Of a stretch of DNA of 64,000 nt, positions 8,195-18,627 are shown one piece after another. Each line of letters begins with the position of its first letter. Position 1 is the stretch's first letter. The translations under genes and the position numbers were made by a program. The notes below the pieces were generated by a model. The model did not search any database. It was not told the origin of the DNA and was given only the letters and a program-made list of their open reading frames with translations. This DNA is from Pedobacter sp. SYP-B3415 (GTDB lineage Bacteria > Bacteroidota > Bacteroidia > Sphingobacteriales > Sphingobacteriaceae), in contig NZ_RXNQ01000006.1 of NCBI RefSeq assembly GCF_004138205.1, forward strand, positions 1 to 64,000. Reading direction: 5' to 3'.

Positions 8195-8581
8195 CTAGCC
8201 CTCCGGATGTCTTCCTGAAACGCTCAACCTGGCCAACGTACTGAGTGCAAAAACTAGCATTAGTAATATGCGTAACACATAAAAAGTACTATGCACCCAA
8301 GGATAAGAGCTCTCCATGGATACTTTCCAGGTAAAAGAAAGAACGCACAGGGAAATCACTACTTCTTTAATAATCAAATCCCCGGGTGCCTTAAGGATGG
8401 CGCTGAAGCTGATGTCTGAAAGTTGATAAGAACGGAAGATCTCAATGATTACCATCGATACAGCAACTACAAACATCCCGATAAACGATTTTCCAACAAG
8501 GTCTGACAGGGATGGAAAAAGCAGCAAGGTAAGTGCGGCTATGCCCATGTGAGCCGTAACAAAGATTCTGAGCGTTTTCAT
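8195..8581 (-). CDS. Hypothetical membrane protein (128 aa)
   Basis: Four predicted membrane helices: IFVTAHMGIAALTLLLFPSL (~residues 5-24), a second after LVGKSFIG (~32-50), a third around VVISLCVLSFTW (~72-90) and the last around STFYVLRILLMLVFALSTLA (~98-117). The C-terminus is short and basic. I do not recognise a family. It lies between the thioredoxin-like gene and the hybrid kinase on the same strand. The hydrophobic pattern is regular enough to favour a real gene. Confidence 0.55.
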   Translation of the reverse strand: MKTLRIFVTAHMGIAALTLLLFPSLSDLVGKSFIGMFVVAVSMVIIEIFRSYQLSDISFSAILKAPGDLIIKEVVISLCVLSFTWKVSMESSYPWVHSTFYVLRILLMLVFALSTLARLSVSGRHPEG

Positions 8582-8752
8582 AAATCACTGGATATAGCAC
8601 TAATATAGTCTATCTTCACATATATTGCGTCAAAGCGTAATAAGTTTGCCTGATGCGCTGGTATGTATAACTCGGTTTGCTCCGGAATAATAATGCGTGT
8701 GCCGCCTTGTGCCGGAAACCCAAACAATGACAAAGAATTATACATTGACCAT

Positions 8753-11017
8753 TTAACCGAATACATTTAACCGCGCCGAAAGTTCAGACAGTTTTACGAG
8801 CAGCAACTCCGGTTTAAGCGGCTTGCTCATATAATCATTCATCCCGGCACGCAGGCAGTCCAGTCTGTCGCCCTCCATCGTGTTTGCCGTGAGGGCAATG
8901 ATGTACGGCTGTTGAATATCCATGGTTCTGATCCTTTCTGAAGCTTCGATGCCGTCCATGTTTGGCATCTGCATGTCCATCAGCACCAGATCATATGGCC
9001 GCTCGCGTACCATCAGCAGCGCCTCAACGCCATCATGCGCAAGATCAGATTCATATCCCATCTTCTTTAACATATGCATAATGACGCGCTGGTTGATCTC
9101 GTTGTCTTCTGCCACAAGAATACGCAGGGGGTACCGCGTACCAAAATCTTCGGGAATTTTCCGGTTACTCGTAGCTGCGCCAGGCTGCAGCTGCGGTCCT
9201 GTTTTCAGGCAGTCAAAAATAAAACGGCTCAGTGCGTATTGCTTGATCGGTTTGGTAAGGGTATGCGCAAACAATGCAGACATTTCCGGATTACGTTCAT
9301 GCCCAACTGAGCTCAGCAGGATGACAGGCAGGGTAGGAGCAAAAGCTTTTATTTTTCGGGTAAGCTGGATGCCATCCATCCCGGGCATCTGGGCATCTGT
9401 AATGATAAGGTCTGCGGTGGTGCCAAGTTCGAGGATTCTGAGCGCTTCCTCGCCAGAACTGGCCATGACCGGGCGCAGCTTCCAGTCTTTCAGCTGAATT
9501 TCCAAAATGTTGCGGTTGGTCAGGTTGTCATCTACCACGAGAACGGTTTTCCCGCGAACCTCAGACATATCCAGTACATTATAAGGCACCATTACTTTCG
9601 TTCCACGCCTGGTTGCCATGGTAAACGAAAATACAGAGCCTGAACCCGGGCTGCTTTCTACAGTGATCTCCCCCTTCATCAGTTCGACGAGCTTTTGAGA
9701 GATTACAAGACCCAGGCCCGTCCCCCCGTATTTGCGGGTGGTCGAAGAATCTACCTGGCTGAAGGCTTTGAACAATCTTTCCCTTTTGCTGGCCGGGATG
9801 CCGATACCGGTATCGCGGACGTCAAACCTCAGCCACAGATCATCGCTGTCCGCTGCCGGCGATACATTCACATCAATAACAACTTCACCTTTTTCGGTAA
9901 ACTTCAGCGCGTTGCCAACCAGGTTGGTCAGCACCTGCTGCAGCCGGATCTTATCGCCCACTATCTGCTCGGGAACCTGGTCGCCGATGGCATACACGAC
10001 TTCAATACCTGTTGAGGCGATTTGTGTGGCGAAGATATCCAGTACGTCCTCAATACAGCTTCGCAGCAAAAAGTCGTCAGATTCGAGGTCCATACTGCCG
10101 GCTTCAATCTTCGAAAAGTCCAGAATGTTGTTGATCACGGTAAGTAACGCATCGCCGCAATTGCTTATGGTATCGGTATACATCCGTTGCTGGTCAGTAA
10201 GAAGTGTTTCAGCAAGCAGGGATGACATGCCGATCACCCCGTTCATCGGTGTGCGGATCTCATGGCTCATTGTGGCGAGGAATACACTTTTGGCCTGATT
10301 TGCGGTTTCAGCATCCTGTCTTGAGCGATTCAGTTCTTCATTTGACTTGCGCAACTCGTTGTTAAGAAGCTGCAACCGCTCTTCATTTTCTTTCCGCACA
10401 GTGCTGAGTGCCGCTTCCTGCTCAAGTTCTTTCATGACAAGCGTCTGTCTGATCTGGTTTTCGTTTGCCCGCCGAAGCTGATAAGACCATAGCCCGCTGA
10501 CAAAAAATATAATGCTGGTAAGCAGGATATGAATTGCGAAGGTTTGAATATCAAAATAATCAAGTTGCGTAAAATAGATCCCTGGAAGCCCTGAATTTTG
10601 AAGATAACTGAAAAGCCCGTGATGAAGGGCCACAACAATAAGCATTGGCAGCTGCAGTTTCCAGTTTTGATAGGTAATGAGAATGGCGCTACCGATAAAG
10701 GCAAAAAAATGCATCTCAAACATGCCATGCATCTGGTAAATATATTGGGCAAGAAATACACCCATTACCGCGCTTAATACATATTGATAAAGCGTGGATT
10801 CAGGCAGCAGCCATTTAACCGCGTAATAGGCAAGCAGACAAAGCGTACTTACAGACAGGGCAAGTATCCAGGTGTCATAAAATACAGCGAGCAGCAGACC
10901 GATAACGACATATCCCGCAAGGAAATAGTCAATCAGCCTGTCAGACTGTTTTTGCCGTTCTGCCAGCTGACTTTTGCGGTAGTCAGCATACCCGCTCATG
11001 GTTAAATCTGGTTTCAT
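8753..11017 (-). CDS. Hybrid sensor histidine kinase with two receiver domains (754 aa)
   Basis: About six N-terminal membrane helices (~residues 25-180) contain [14 protein letters not shown] and [10 protein letters not shown], a membrane sensor type seen in other kinases and chemoreceptors. A coiled coil (~190-240) and HisKA with [15 protein letters not shown] (His ~252) follow. The ATPase domain has the N box LVGNALKF and G boxes DTGIGIP and GGTGLGL. Receiver 1 has VLVVDDN and [11 protein letters not shown] (~490-605). Receiver 2 has ILVAEDN and [11 protein letters not shown] (~635-750). The start is the ATG at 11017, because it overlaps the stop of the TlpA-like gene as TAATG, a sign of coupled translation. 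No separate response regulator is nearby, so the output is not evident. Confidence 0.92.
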   Translation of the reverse strand: MKPDLTMSGYADYRKSQLAERQKQSDRLIDYFLAGYVVIGLLLAVFYDTWILALSVSTLCLLAYYAVKWLLPESTLYQYVLSAVMGVFLAQYIYQMHGMFEMHFFAFIGSAILITYQNWKLQLPMLIVVALHHGLFSYLQNSGLPGIYFTQLDYFDIQTFAIHILLTSIIFFVSGLWSYQLRRANENQIRQTLVMKELEQEAALSTVRKENEERLQLLNNELRKSNEELNRSRQDAETANQAKSVFLATMSHEIRTPMNGVIGMSSLLAETLLTDQQRMYTDTISNCGDALLTVINNILDFSKIEAGSMDLESDDFLLRSCIEDVLDIFATQIASTGIEVVYAIGDQVPEQIVGDKIRLQQVLTNLVGNALKFTEKGEVVIDVNVSPAADSDDLWLRFDVRDTGIGIPASKRERLFKAFSQVDSSTTRKYGGTGLGLVISQKLVELMKGEITVESSPGSGSVFSFTMATRRGTKVMVPYNVLDMSEVRGKTVLVVDDNLTNRNILEIQLKDWKLRPVMASSGEEALRILELGTTADLIITDAQMPGMDGIQLTRKIKAFAPTLPVILLSSVGHERNPEMSALFAHTLTKPIKQYALSRFIFDCLKTGPQLQPGAATSNRKIPEDFGTRYPLRILVAEDNEINQRVIMHMLKKMGYESDLAHDGVEALLMVRERPYDLVLMDMQMPNMDGIEASERIRTMDIQQPYIIALTANTMEGDRLDCLRAGMNDYMSKPLKPELLLVKLSELSARLNVFG

Positions 11018-11613
11018 TATAAGGTGCATTCAGGGAGGCTGCAACCGTAGGCCCGGGTAGCCAGCGGCTGAAACTCTGTTTGTTCTACATGATTCAGCAG
11101 GTTATCAAGCGCCTGCTTTGCAAATTCAGTCTTTGGATCGGTACAATACCGCGTCAGGTTATAATTGCCCCGGTAATAAAGCTTGTTTCCTTTTGCAAGG
11201 ATAACCGCCTGGGGTGTAGAGTAAACACCACATCTTTTCGCCAGTTCAGGGGCATAAATTACCGGCACACCGATGGCAAAACGTTTACGCACTGCGGTGG
11301 GCGTATCTTTTGCAGCGTTCATCAGAACAACTACCATATTGGCCTTCCCCTTATATTTTTCGGTTAGGGAATTGAAATATTTAATGTTGAATCTTGAACA
11401 AGGACAAGCCGGATTAAAAAAATGCAGGAGCACGGGCTTTCCATCGCCCGGCAGGGAAAGTGTGCCCAGCTGAACATGCTCGCCGGTTTTAACGCTCTGA
11501 TACCCCGCCGGCACAGGGGTAGGCAGGGCATATTGGTAATCAGTATACCAAAACAAAATGCCAATGCAGCAGAGTATGCCGGTTAGCAGGACGCCGATAA
11601 ATATTTTTTTCAC
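11017..11613 (-). CDS. TlpA/thioredoxin-like protein with CPC motif (198 aa)
   Basis: A single N-terminal membrane anchor or signal ([19 protein letters not shown]) is followed by a thioredoxin fold: [20 protein letters not shown] (~residues 63-82) carries the redox motif CPCS in place of CxxC, and YSTPQAVIL (~133) is the cis-Pro loop. Extra cysteines lie late (RYCTD, GCSLPEC). It resembles the DUF6436/TlpA-like proteins that have a CPCSRFN block. The start codon is GTG at 11613. It faces the periplasm and is translationally coupled to the hybrid kinase, suggesting a redox or envelope signal; that link is inferred. Confidence 0.8.
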   Translation of the reverse strand: MKKIFIGVLLTGILCCIGILFWYTDYQYALPTPVPAGYQSVKTGEHVQLGTLSLPGDGKPVLLHFFNPACPCSRFNIKYFNSLTEKYKGKANMVVVLMNAAKDTPTAVRKRFAIGVPVIYAPELAKRCGVYSTPQAVILAKGNKLYYRGNYNLTRYCTDPKTEFAKQALDNLLNHVEQTEFQPLATRAYGCSLPECTL

Positions 11614-12080
11614 GGAAGCCGGTAATGCGTTAATTATTAAAACGTTTGCGGGATGCAGACAACAAGAGAGATGTATTTGGGCGACAAATTGCCTGCCAAA
11701 TTTACGCCATTTATGCCATGCGGAAAACTCTTGTTTACTCCCGGCTGTGCTGGGTCAGGCAGCGGATGTTGGAAATTTACATTTTTTGCGGTTTTGCGCC
11801 GCATCATGCTGCATTCTGCCCACCTACAGCCACGCCTTAAACTGTCCCAACTTCTTTAAATAAATATGAACTTACTGTTATCTACGCGCGGTCTGGCGGA
11901 GCTTTTCTTCTCCGAACCTTCCCGATGTGTGTGCAATTTGCTCGTTGTGAAGCGAATAGCTGATTCTTGTCATATCGTTTCAATGCGTTTAAAATACTTT
12001 CATTTAATACACATTTAACATTCGCTTTATTTAAAAAGGCAACCTTTGCGGCATTCAAACAAGCTATTAAAAACGCACAG
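11614..12080. other. 467-base intergenic region before SusC-1
   Basis: It separates divergent genes and holds no convincing gene; short open frames here have no family resemblance. An A/T-rich stretch (11980-12060) ends in AACCTTTG, one base from the TAnnTTTG consensus at 12043-12050. This is a possible promoter for the SusC gene. Confidence 0.4.
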
Positions 12081-15000
12081 ATGAAGAGAAATTTACCAAA
12101 ACACGTAAAAACACGCAAAACGAACAGGATGACCCTCGCAAAGGCGGTCTTCGTTCTTCCGCTGTTGTTATTTACACAACCTGGTTGGGCCATCGCAGCA
12201 AACAATGCCACTCCGCTGCAGGTACAATCGCAGCAGAACGTAACGGTTAAGGGTACCGTTGTCGACGATACCGATAATTCGGTCATTCCCGGCGTAACGA
12301 TCATGGGCCCAAACAAACGCGTTTACGGCTCTACCAATAACAATGGTGAGTTTAGTTTCGTGGTGCCGGCGGGTACCGAATTAACCTTCAGCATGCTGGG
12401 TTATGCAGTTGCGAAAAAAGCAGTACAGCAAAATACCGGCAATATGGCCATCAGGCTTAAGCCTTCAAGCAATACCCTGAACGAGGTTATTGTAACCGCT
12501 CTGGGGATTAAACGTGAAGAACGCTCGCTTGGTTATGCCGCAGATAAACTTGACAGCACCCAATTCACCAACGCTGTTTCAAGTAACTGGACAGACGCCC
12601 TTTCGGGAAAGGTAGCAGGTTTGAACCTGGTGCGTAACAGCGGCCCTGCCGGTTCCAACAAAATTATTCTGCGCGGAGAAAACAACCTGACCGGCGATAA
12701 CGAAGCCCTCGTTGTCATTGACGGTGTGGTAGCAAGCAGCAGCTCAAGACGCAGCGCAGCAACCGGCGGCGGTGTGTACGGAACGTCTGGCGATATCATG
12801 CCAGCCGACTTCGGCAGCGGCCTGAATGACCTGAACCCTGATGATATTGACAACGTAACCGTACTGAAAGGGCCGGCGGCTTCGGCACTTTACGGCCAGC
12901 GCGGCGCCAACGGTGCCATTATCATCACCACAAAGTCGGCCTCACTGAACAGGAAAAAAGTTGGTATCACCTTTACGTCAAACAGCACCTGGGAAGATGT
13001 GAACCGCGGACCGGAAAGACAACAGGAGTATGGCGCGGGTGTTTACGGAAACTCATACTTCTCTTACGGCGCAACTGTAGACGGTCCAAGCACCAATGCT
13101 ACAAGTTCTACATGGGGCCCGCCGTTTTCACTGAACAGCATGTACTATCAGTATGATCCGGCAACAAAAGCCAGGGGTGTAAACAGAACCCCCTGGGTAG
13201 CTTACCGTGATCCGGTCGATGCTTTCTTTGTAACCGGATACGAGTCAGCAAACTCGGTTAGTATAGACGGTACGCTGAAAAAAGTTGGTTTGCGCTTGTC
13301 TGCGAGCCATGGCGAAAATGAATGGATCGTGCCAAACACCGGTCTGGAGCGTACCAGCGTTGCCCTGAACGTAACCACAAACCTTACTAAAAAACTTTCT
13401 CTGAATCTGAAGGCCCAGTACAGCAACCGGCACAGCGACAACCTGCCGGCAACCGGTTATGGTAACCAGTCGCTGATGTATTGGTTTATGTTTGCTCAGC
13501 CCAACGTTGATGTGGATTGGTATCGCGACTATTGGGTAAACGGACGGGAGTTTCAACAGTTTGTAAACATCACGACTACAAACCCTGAAAGTCCGTATGC
13601 AATCTCAGAACAATACATTAATGCACAAAGACGTAACGGCTGGCTGGGCAATGCATCTGCTACCTATAAATTTACAAAAGAGCTGAGTCTGATGGTTCGC
13701 GCAACTATGGACCTTAACAAAGATGTGCGCGAAACGATGCGCCCCTGGGATGCCTCAGGAAACAAGTTCGCTCAGGGTTCATACCGCCTTGCTAACATCC
13801 GCTCTTATGAGATCAATGCAGATTTCATGTTCAGATATGACAAGAAATTCAGCAAAAATCTGCGCTTCAACGCCAGCCTTGGTGGAAGCCAGATGCGCAA
13901 TGTTTACAACAGGCTCGAAACCCGTGCCGACGGCCTTGTGATTCCGAATCTTTACAGGCTTGATAACAACAACAGTCCGCTGATCTATGCACCTGACACG
14001 GCCCGGTTCCGCATTAACAGTTTCTACGGAACGGCTTCTTTCGACTACAAAAACTTCCTTTACCTCGATCTGACCGCGCGTCAGGACTGGAACAGTACGC
14101 TTGCTACCATTACCAGAACTGATAACGTAGGTTTCTTCTATCCCTCGGCAAGTTTAGCTTTTATTGCTTCAGATGTAATCAAGTTGCCGAAGAAGGTGAT
14201 CAACTATGCGAAAGTAAGAGCGTCCCTGGCACAGGTAGGCAGCGGCAGTACCGTGCCTTACAGAACAGAATACAATTACCTGAATGCGGCAGACGGCATC
14301 TATCCTGACGGCGCATTGAACAACACCCGTATCTTACCAAACCCGAACCTCAAGCCGCTGATCACAACAACTGTTGAGCTTGGTCTGGAGCTGAAAATGT
14401 TCAAGGACCGGTTAAACTTTGACCTGGCTGCTTACGCAGGAAACACCAAAAACCAGATCCTGAACCGGATTGTCGATAAATCTACAGGTTATAACGTACA
14501 GGTAGTAAATATTGGACGCGTTGATAACAAAGGTCTTGAGCTTGCCGTAAATGGTACGCCGCTCCAGACAAAAAACTTCAAATGGACCCTGTTCGGAACG
14601 TTCACTGCGAACAGAAACAAGATCAAAGAACTGGCAGACAGCTCACTCGTGCTTCGCACAGGTGCTTTGGGCAGCGGGCAGGTTGTCGCGAACGTAGGCG
14701 GAAGCATGGGCGATATGTATGGCCGTGGGTACCTGCGCAATGCTGACGGACAAATTGTATACAACCCAACTACCGGCGTCGCACTTGAAAACCCGGACCT
14801 GATTTACCTGGGAAATACCATGCCGCGATTTCGCTTCAGCGCGGGTACAGGTTTCACCTTCAAACAGGTAAGCTTCAACGCGCTGTTTGATGCACAACTT
14901 GGTGCCGTAGGTCATTCACTTACTTTTTCACGCATGGCATCACTGGGTAAACACGTGGTTACACTGCCTGGCAGGTATAATGGTGTAATCGGCGACGGCG

Positions 15001-15359
15001 TTGTGCAGAACCCTGACGGTACCTACCGCAAGAATGACGTCATCGCTACAGATATCGCAGCCTACTATGAGTCTATCTATGGCAGCGGACAGGCGGAGGG
15101 CAGTGTCTTCAGAACAGATTATGTGAAGTTCCGCGAAGCCAGCCTGACCTATGCATTTAAGAAAAGACTTATTGCCGGTATGGGGCTGAACAAACTGACT
15201 CTTGGCGTATACGGCCGTAACCTCTTCATCTGGTCGCCATGGCCGGCATTTGACCCTGAGTTTGGTACCCTGGCGGGATCTGACATTGTTCAGGGTTTTG
15301 AAACCGGCCAGCTGCCTTCTACCAGAACATATGGTGTGCGATTAGTTGTAGGTCTTTAA
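12081..15359 (+). CDS. SusC/RagA TonB-linked outer-membrane transporter, locus 1 (1092 aa)
   Basis: The signal region MKRNLPKHVKTRKTNRMTLAK plus a hydrophobic stretch is followed by a carboxypeptidase-regulatory-like beta domain (VTVKGTVVDDTDNSVIPGVT, ~residues 55-135). The TonB-box-like segment TLNEVIVTALGI and the plug domain (SGKVAGLNLV, IILRGENNLTGDNEALVVIDG, ~150-270) lead into a long beta barrel with aromatic C-terminus. This is the pore of a SusCD nutrient importer. The start is the ATG at 12081, which gives a standard signal peptide; an upstream in-frame ATG at 11967 adds 38 residues of doubtful value. It is followed by SusD 11 bases later. Confidence 0.93.
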   Translation: MKRNLPKHVKTRKTNRMTLAKAVFVLPLLLFTQPGWAIAANNATPLQVQSQQNVTVKGTVVDDTDNSVIPGVTIMGPNKRVYGSTNNNGEFSFVVPAGTELTFSMLGYAVAKKAVQQNTGNMAIRLKPSSNTLNEVIVTALGIKREERSLGYAADKLDSTQFTNAVSSNWTDALSGKVAGLNLVRNSGPAGSNKIILRGENNLTGDNEALVVIDGVVASSSSRRSAATGGGVYGTSGDIMPADFGSGLNDLNPDDIDNVTVLKGPAASALYGQRGANGAIIITTKSASLNRKKVGITFTSNSTWEDVNRGPERQQEYGAGVYGNSYFSYGATVDGPSTNATSSTWGPPFSLNSMYYQYDPATKARGVNRTPWVAYRDPVDAFFVTGYESANSVSIDGTLKKVGLRLSASHGENEWIVPNTGLERTSVALNVTTNLTKKLSLNLKAQYSNRHSDNLPATGYGNQSLMYWFMFAQPNVDVDWYRDYWVNGREFQQFVNITTTNPESPYAISEQYINAQRRNGWLGNASATYKFTKELSLMVRATMDLNKDVRETMRPWDASGNKFAQGSYRLANIRSYEINADFMFRYDKKFSKNLRFNASLGGSQMRNVYNRLETRADGLVIPNLYRLDNNNSPLIYAPDTARFRINSFYGTASFDYKNFLYLDLTARQDWNSTLATITRTDNVGFFYPSASLAFIASDVIKLPKKVINYAKVRASLAQVGSGSTVPYRTEYNYLNAADGIYPDGALNNTRILPNPNLKPLITTTVELGLELKMFKDRLNFDLAAYAGNTKNQILNRIVDKSTGYNVQVVNIGRVDNKGLELAVNGTPLQTKNFKWTLFGTFTANRNKIKELADSSLVLRTGALGSGQVVANVGGSMGDMYGRGYLRNADGQIVYNPTTGVALENPDLIYLGNTMPRFRFSAGTGFTFKQVSFNALFDAQLGAVGHSLTFSRMASLGKHVVTLPGRYNGVIGDGVVQNPDGTYRKNDVIATDIAAYYESIYGSGQAEGSVFRTDYVKFREASLTYAFKKRLIAGMGLNKLTLGVYGRNLFIWSPWPAFDPEFGTLAGSDIVQGFETGQLPSTRTYGVRLVVGL

Positions 15360-15370
15360 TCATTGAAATC

Positions 15371-16936
15371 ATGAAAAATACAAAAAATATTATCCTTTAT
15401 ATCCTGCTTGCAGTTTTCGGATTGTCGGGTGCATCCTGTACAAAAGACTTCACGGAAGTGAACACAGATCCCATCGGCAAACGCAATGCAGAACCCCATC
15501 AGTTACTTGCTCCGGCACTGGTCAATGTGCTAAGCACAAACATGATGCGTAACTGGAATTTTAATAACCAGTTAATGCAGGTTACCGTCGAAATCAATGA
15601 CTCTGAGGGCAGGGTGTTCCGTTATGATGTAAGAAGAAACCTTGCAGATTATACCTGGAACAACTGGTACGTAAACCTGACAGACCTGAAAGACATCTAT
15701 ACAATCGCCGGAAAGCCGGAAACATTGAACAAGTCTTACCAGGGCATTTCACTGATCGCGCAAAGCTGGGTTTATTCCCTGCTTACCGATACTTACGGCG
15801 ATGTGCCTTATTCGCAGGCAAATGCTGGCAGGGACGACAACATGCAGCCGGTGTTTGATAAGCAAAAAGATATCTATGCTGATATGTTCAGTAAACTGGA
15901 ACAGGCAAACCAGTTGCTGCAGGATGGTGCGGCGATCGTTGCAACGAGCGATCCGGTATTTAAAGGTGACATTTCAAAATGGAGAAGGTTTGGTAACTCG
16001 CTCTATTTGAGGTTGCTTCTTCGCGTGGCCGGGAAATCAGAAGTTTCAGCTGCTGCCATTGCCAAGATTAAACAAATTGTTGATACCGAGCCGGCCAATT
16101 ATCCAGTTATGGATGACAACAGCCACACGGCCAGAATTCTCTGGAATGGTACAAACAGCAGTACTGCAGTTTATTCATCGCCATTTATGGTGAACATCCG
16201 CGCGGTCGATTTCAGAAATATGCCTGTATGCGATTTTTTCCTTAGCAAACTTGTAAACTGGGAAGATCCCCGCGTTCAGCCGTCGCTTGGCACAGCAAAC
16301 GTACCCCGCTTCGGTATTGATCGTGGCGCTGATGGCTGGGTTGGTATCTCTAGCGGGTACTCGCCGGGTTCAGGCGCAGTGGTGCAGACGCACTTCAATT
16401 CTGACACAGAAAACAAACTGACCCTGCAGACAGACCCGAACACAGGTATTATCATGAACAGCGCCGAGGTAGCCTTTATCAAAGCCGAAGCTGCGGCGCG
16501 TGGCTGGATAAACGGTCCGGTAGCAAACTATTACTACAAAGGCATGGCAGACGCAATCAATTACTGGATGCCGAATTACATCACCAGTCCGACCGATGCC
16601 CGTTTTACTGCTTACGTCAACGAAGCCAACCTGCAATGGAATCCGGCCCTGCCTTTAGACGACCTGACTTTCGGTAGCAAAAGCCAGCTGGAAATGATCC
16701 ATATCCAGAAATACTATGCCATGTTCCTGGTAGATCTTCAGCAGTGGTTTGAATACCGCCGTACCGGCCACCCGATCCTGCCGAAAGGGCCGGGTCTTGT
16801 AAACGGTGGAAGAATGCCTGCCCGCCTGAACTATCCGCTGATCACGCAATCTACCAACCCCACAAGCTACAAAAACGCGGTGGCTGCGCAGGGACCGGAC
16901 GATATCAACACCCTGGTCTGGTGGCAAAGACCGTAA
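15371..16936 (+). CDS. SusD/RagB-family lipoprotein, SusD_2-like, locus 1 (521 aa)
   Basis: Lipoprotein signal ending GASC at ~residues 21-24, then TKDFTEVNTDPIGKRNAEPHQLLAPAL. This start is typical of the SusD-like_2 subgroup (often paired with peptide or non-glycan transporters as well as glycan ones). Later blocks include LTDTYGDVPYSQA (~135) and MIHIQKYYAMFLVDLQQWFEYRRTG (~445), the TPR-like face that caps the SusC barrel. It works with the SusC protein just upstream. DUF5689 and phosphoesterase genes downstream suggest the ligand is not a plain glycan. Confidence 0.92.
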   Translation: MKNTKNIILYILLAVFGLSGASCTKDFTEVNTDPIGKRNAEPHQLLAPALVNVLSTNMMRNWNFNNQLMQVTVEINDSEGRVFRYDVRRNLADYTWNNWYVNLTDLKDIYTIAGKPETLNKSYQGISLIAQSWVYSLLTDTYGDVPYSQANAGRDDNMQPVFDKQKDIYADMFSKLEQANQLLQDGAAIVATSDPVFKGDISKWRRFGNSLYLRLLLRVAGKSEVSAAAIAKIKQIVDTEPANYPVMDDNSHTARILWNGTNSSTAVYSSPFMVNIRAVDFRNMPVCDFFLSKLVNWEDPRVQPSLGTANVPRFGIDRGADGWVGISSGYSPGSGAVVQTHFNSDTENKLTLQTDPNTGIIMNSAEVAFIKAEAAARGWINGPVANYYYKGMADAINYWMPNYITSPTDARFTAYVNEANLQWNPALPLDDLTFGSKSQLEMIHIQKYYAMFLVDLQQWFEYRRTGHPILPKGPGLVNGGRMPARLNYPLITQSTNPTSYKNAVAAQGPDDINTLVWWQRP

Positions 16937-17001
16937 CCCGACAGGATGTATGACTTGCCCTTAACCAGGGAGTTTATCAACCATAAAAAGTAACACAATC
17001 G

Positions 17002-18540
17002 ATGAAAACGATTTTAAAAAGATACCTCTTAACGATCAGCGCAGTGGCCCTGATCCTGGGAGCCTGTAAGCGCGATGACGACTACGTAGTCAGCACGCCA
17101 AGTCCCTTCATTTCCAACCTTGATTTGCGCAAGTTGCACAAAGGTGGCGATGTAACTCTGACAAAAGATCTGACGGGCCAAGCAACTGTAGTTGCCGGTC
17201 AGGTTACCTCAGACCATTCCGGCAAAAATCTGCCTGAAGGACTATTATTCATTCAAAATTCGCGAAAAGTAAGTGCTACGATCGACTCGATCAGGGGCAT
17301 CGCGATCAATATTGGTGCAGCAGCAGCCAATTATGTTCCCGGCGATTCTGTGCACATCAATATTGAAGGCGGGATCCTGAGGCGCGAACGCGGTATTCTT
17401 CAGATTACAGGCGTACCGGCATCAAACGTGCAAAAAGTAGCTTCGGGTGTGAATGTGATCATGACGCCTGTTTCTGCAGTAACGATGCTTGCAAAACCTG
17501 AGAACTTTGAAGGTTTATTCGGCGTGGTTTACAATTCTAATTTTGAACCTAATATCGGCGTGGAGCGAATAGAAGGGGTTAAAGTATTTAACGAAGGTTC
17601 GGGCGATATGCAGATGAACGTTAGCAGCACCGCCAGCTTTAAAAATGAATTCCTGCCATATTCTGCAAATGTACAGGGAATTATCATTCCCTCGGCCAGT
17701 ACCGGCATTCCGCAGATCTGGCCGCGTGTTAAGGCAGATTTTGTGGCGACAAGTATTGTCGTAGATCCTAATGTTCCGCTTGGTCCCAATCCTGCCATTA
17801 TTACTGGCTACCTTGCGGATCCGGAAGGGTCAGATGCCAACCATGAGTACATTCAGCTGATGGCTACCCAGGACCTTGACTTCAGACAAAAACCTTTTGC
17901 CCTGGTTACCACAAACAATGCGGGGGCATCAACGCCAACGGGACCTCCGGTAAACGGATGGGCTACCGGCGGCTTGCGGACCTATAAATTTAATATCACA
18001 AGAGGTACTGTTGCAAAAGGTCAGTTTTTCTATGTGGGGGGATATAAACTTATCGCCGGTGCAAATTCGACCGATATCAGTCGCGCAAACTGGGTGGTAA
18101 GCAAACTGTACAGCAATGTTGACGGAGACGACGGAATTGGTGACAAGACGACCAACCTGCTTGCAAACAGTGGAAATGCGGCCGGTATGGCCATCTTCGC
18201 GACAACAAATGTAGATGCAGCTACTGTACCTTCTGACGTTGTATTTTTCGCGGGAACTGGTAATGCATTTGCAAGCGGTTTTGGCTATGCCATTTGCGAT
18301 AACGACTACTACAAAAGATTCAACGGCACCAGCTTTCAGCCATTCTACAGACAAGGTAACAACACCGGTAAGATCGGCGCAAACCCTGAGCCTTACCAGT
18401 TCAGCTTCCTTGGCGGTGTGTACAATGCCACGACCAAAACATGGACAACGAGAAGGGTTCACAAAACGGTAGCAGTATCCAAATCTGCAGCACTTGCTGT
18501 AATCCAGGAGGTGGAAGGCGCAACCCGCGTAACAAACTAA
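17002..18540 (+). CDS. DUF5689 domain lipoprotein (512 aa)
   Basis: Lipoprotein signal ending ILGAC at ~residues 18-22, then a DUF5689-like region (~25-265) with an OB-like beta pattern (ATVVAGQVTSDHSGKNLPEG, SATIDSIRGIAINI, YVPGDSVHIN). A second beta region (~265-500) starts at ITGYLADPEGSDANHEYIQLM, which resembles a lamin-tail/LTD-like beta sandwich. DUF5689 proteins are commonly found beside SusCD pairs; their ligand is unknown. It is in the same orientation as SusD-1, 65 bases apart, and ends before a terminator. Confidence 0.8.
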   Translation: MKTILKRYLLTISAVALILGACKRDDDYVVSTPSPFISNLDLRKLHKGGDVTLTKDLTGQATVVAGQVTSDHSGKNLPEGLLFIQNSRKVSATIDSIRGIAINIGAAAANYVPGDSVHINIEGGILRRERGILQITGVPASNVQKVASGVNVIMTPVSAVTMLAKPENFEGLFGVVYNSNFEPNIGVERIEGVKVFNEGSGDMQMNVSSTASFKNEFLPYSANVQGIIIPSASTGIPQIWPRVKADFVATSIVVDPNVPLGPNPAIITGYLADPEGSDANHEYIQLMATQDLDFRQKPFALVTTNNAGASTPTGPPVNGWATGGLRTYKFNITRGTVAKGQFFYVGGYKLIAGANSTDISRANWVVSKLYSNVDGDDGIGDKTTNLLANSGNAAGMAIFATTNVDAATVPSDVVFFAGTGNAFASGFGYAICDNDYYKRFNGTSFQPFYRQGNNTGKIGANPEPYQFSFLGGVYNATTKTWTTRRVHKTVAVSKSAALAVIQEVEGATRVTN

Positions 18541-18545
18541 TACAT

Positions 18546-18574
18546 CGGGCTGGCATTAGCCGGCCCGCTTTTTT
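18546..18574 (+). terminator. Terminator after DUF5689 gene
   Basis: CGGGC pairs with GCCCG (with inner GGC/GCC pairs) followed by six T. It lies between the DUF5689 gene and the phosphoesterase gene, so part of the transcript may stop here. Confidence 0.65.
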
Positions 18575-18627
18575 ACATGACTGCATATTAAACCAGATGC
18601 AGCCAAAGTGATAAAATACCTATTACA

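Noticed and set aside
8922..10298. Long open frames on the plus strand opposite the hybrid kinase
   Set aside because: They are antisense to conserved kinase motifs and give Ser/Arg-rich, unfamiliar proteins.
11558..11863. Overlapping short open frames before SusC-1
   Set aside because: None has a family motif, and they are Cys-rich in a way typical of non-coding sequence.
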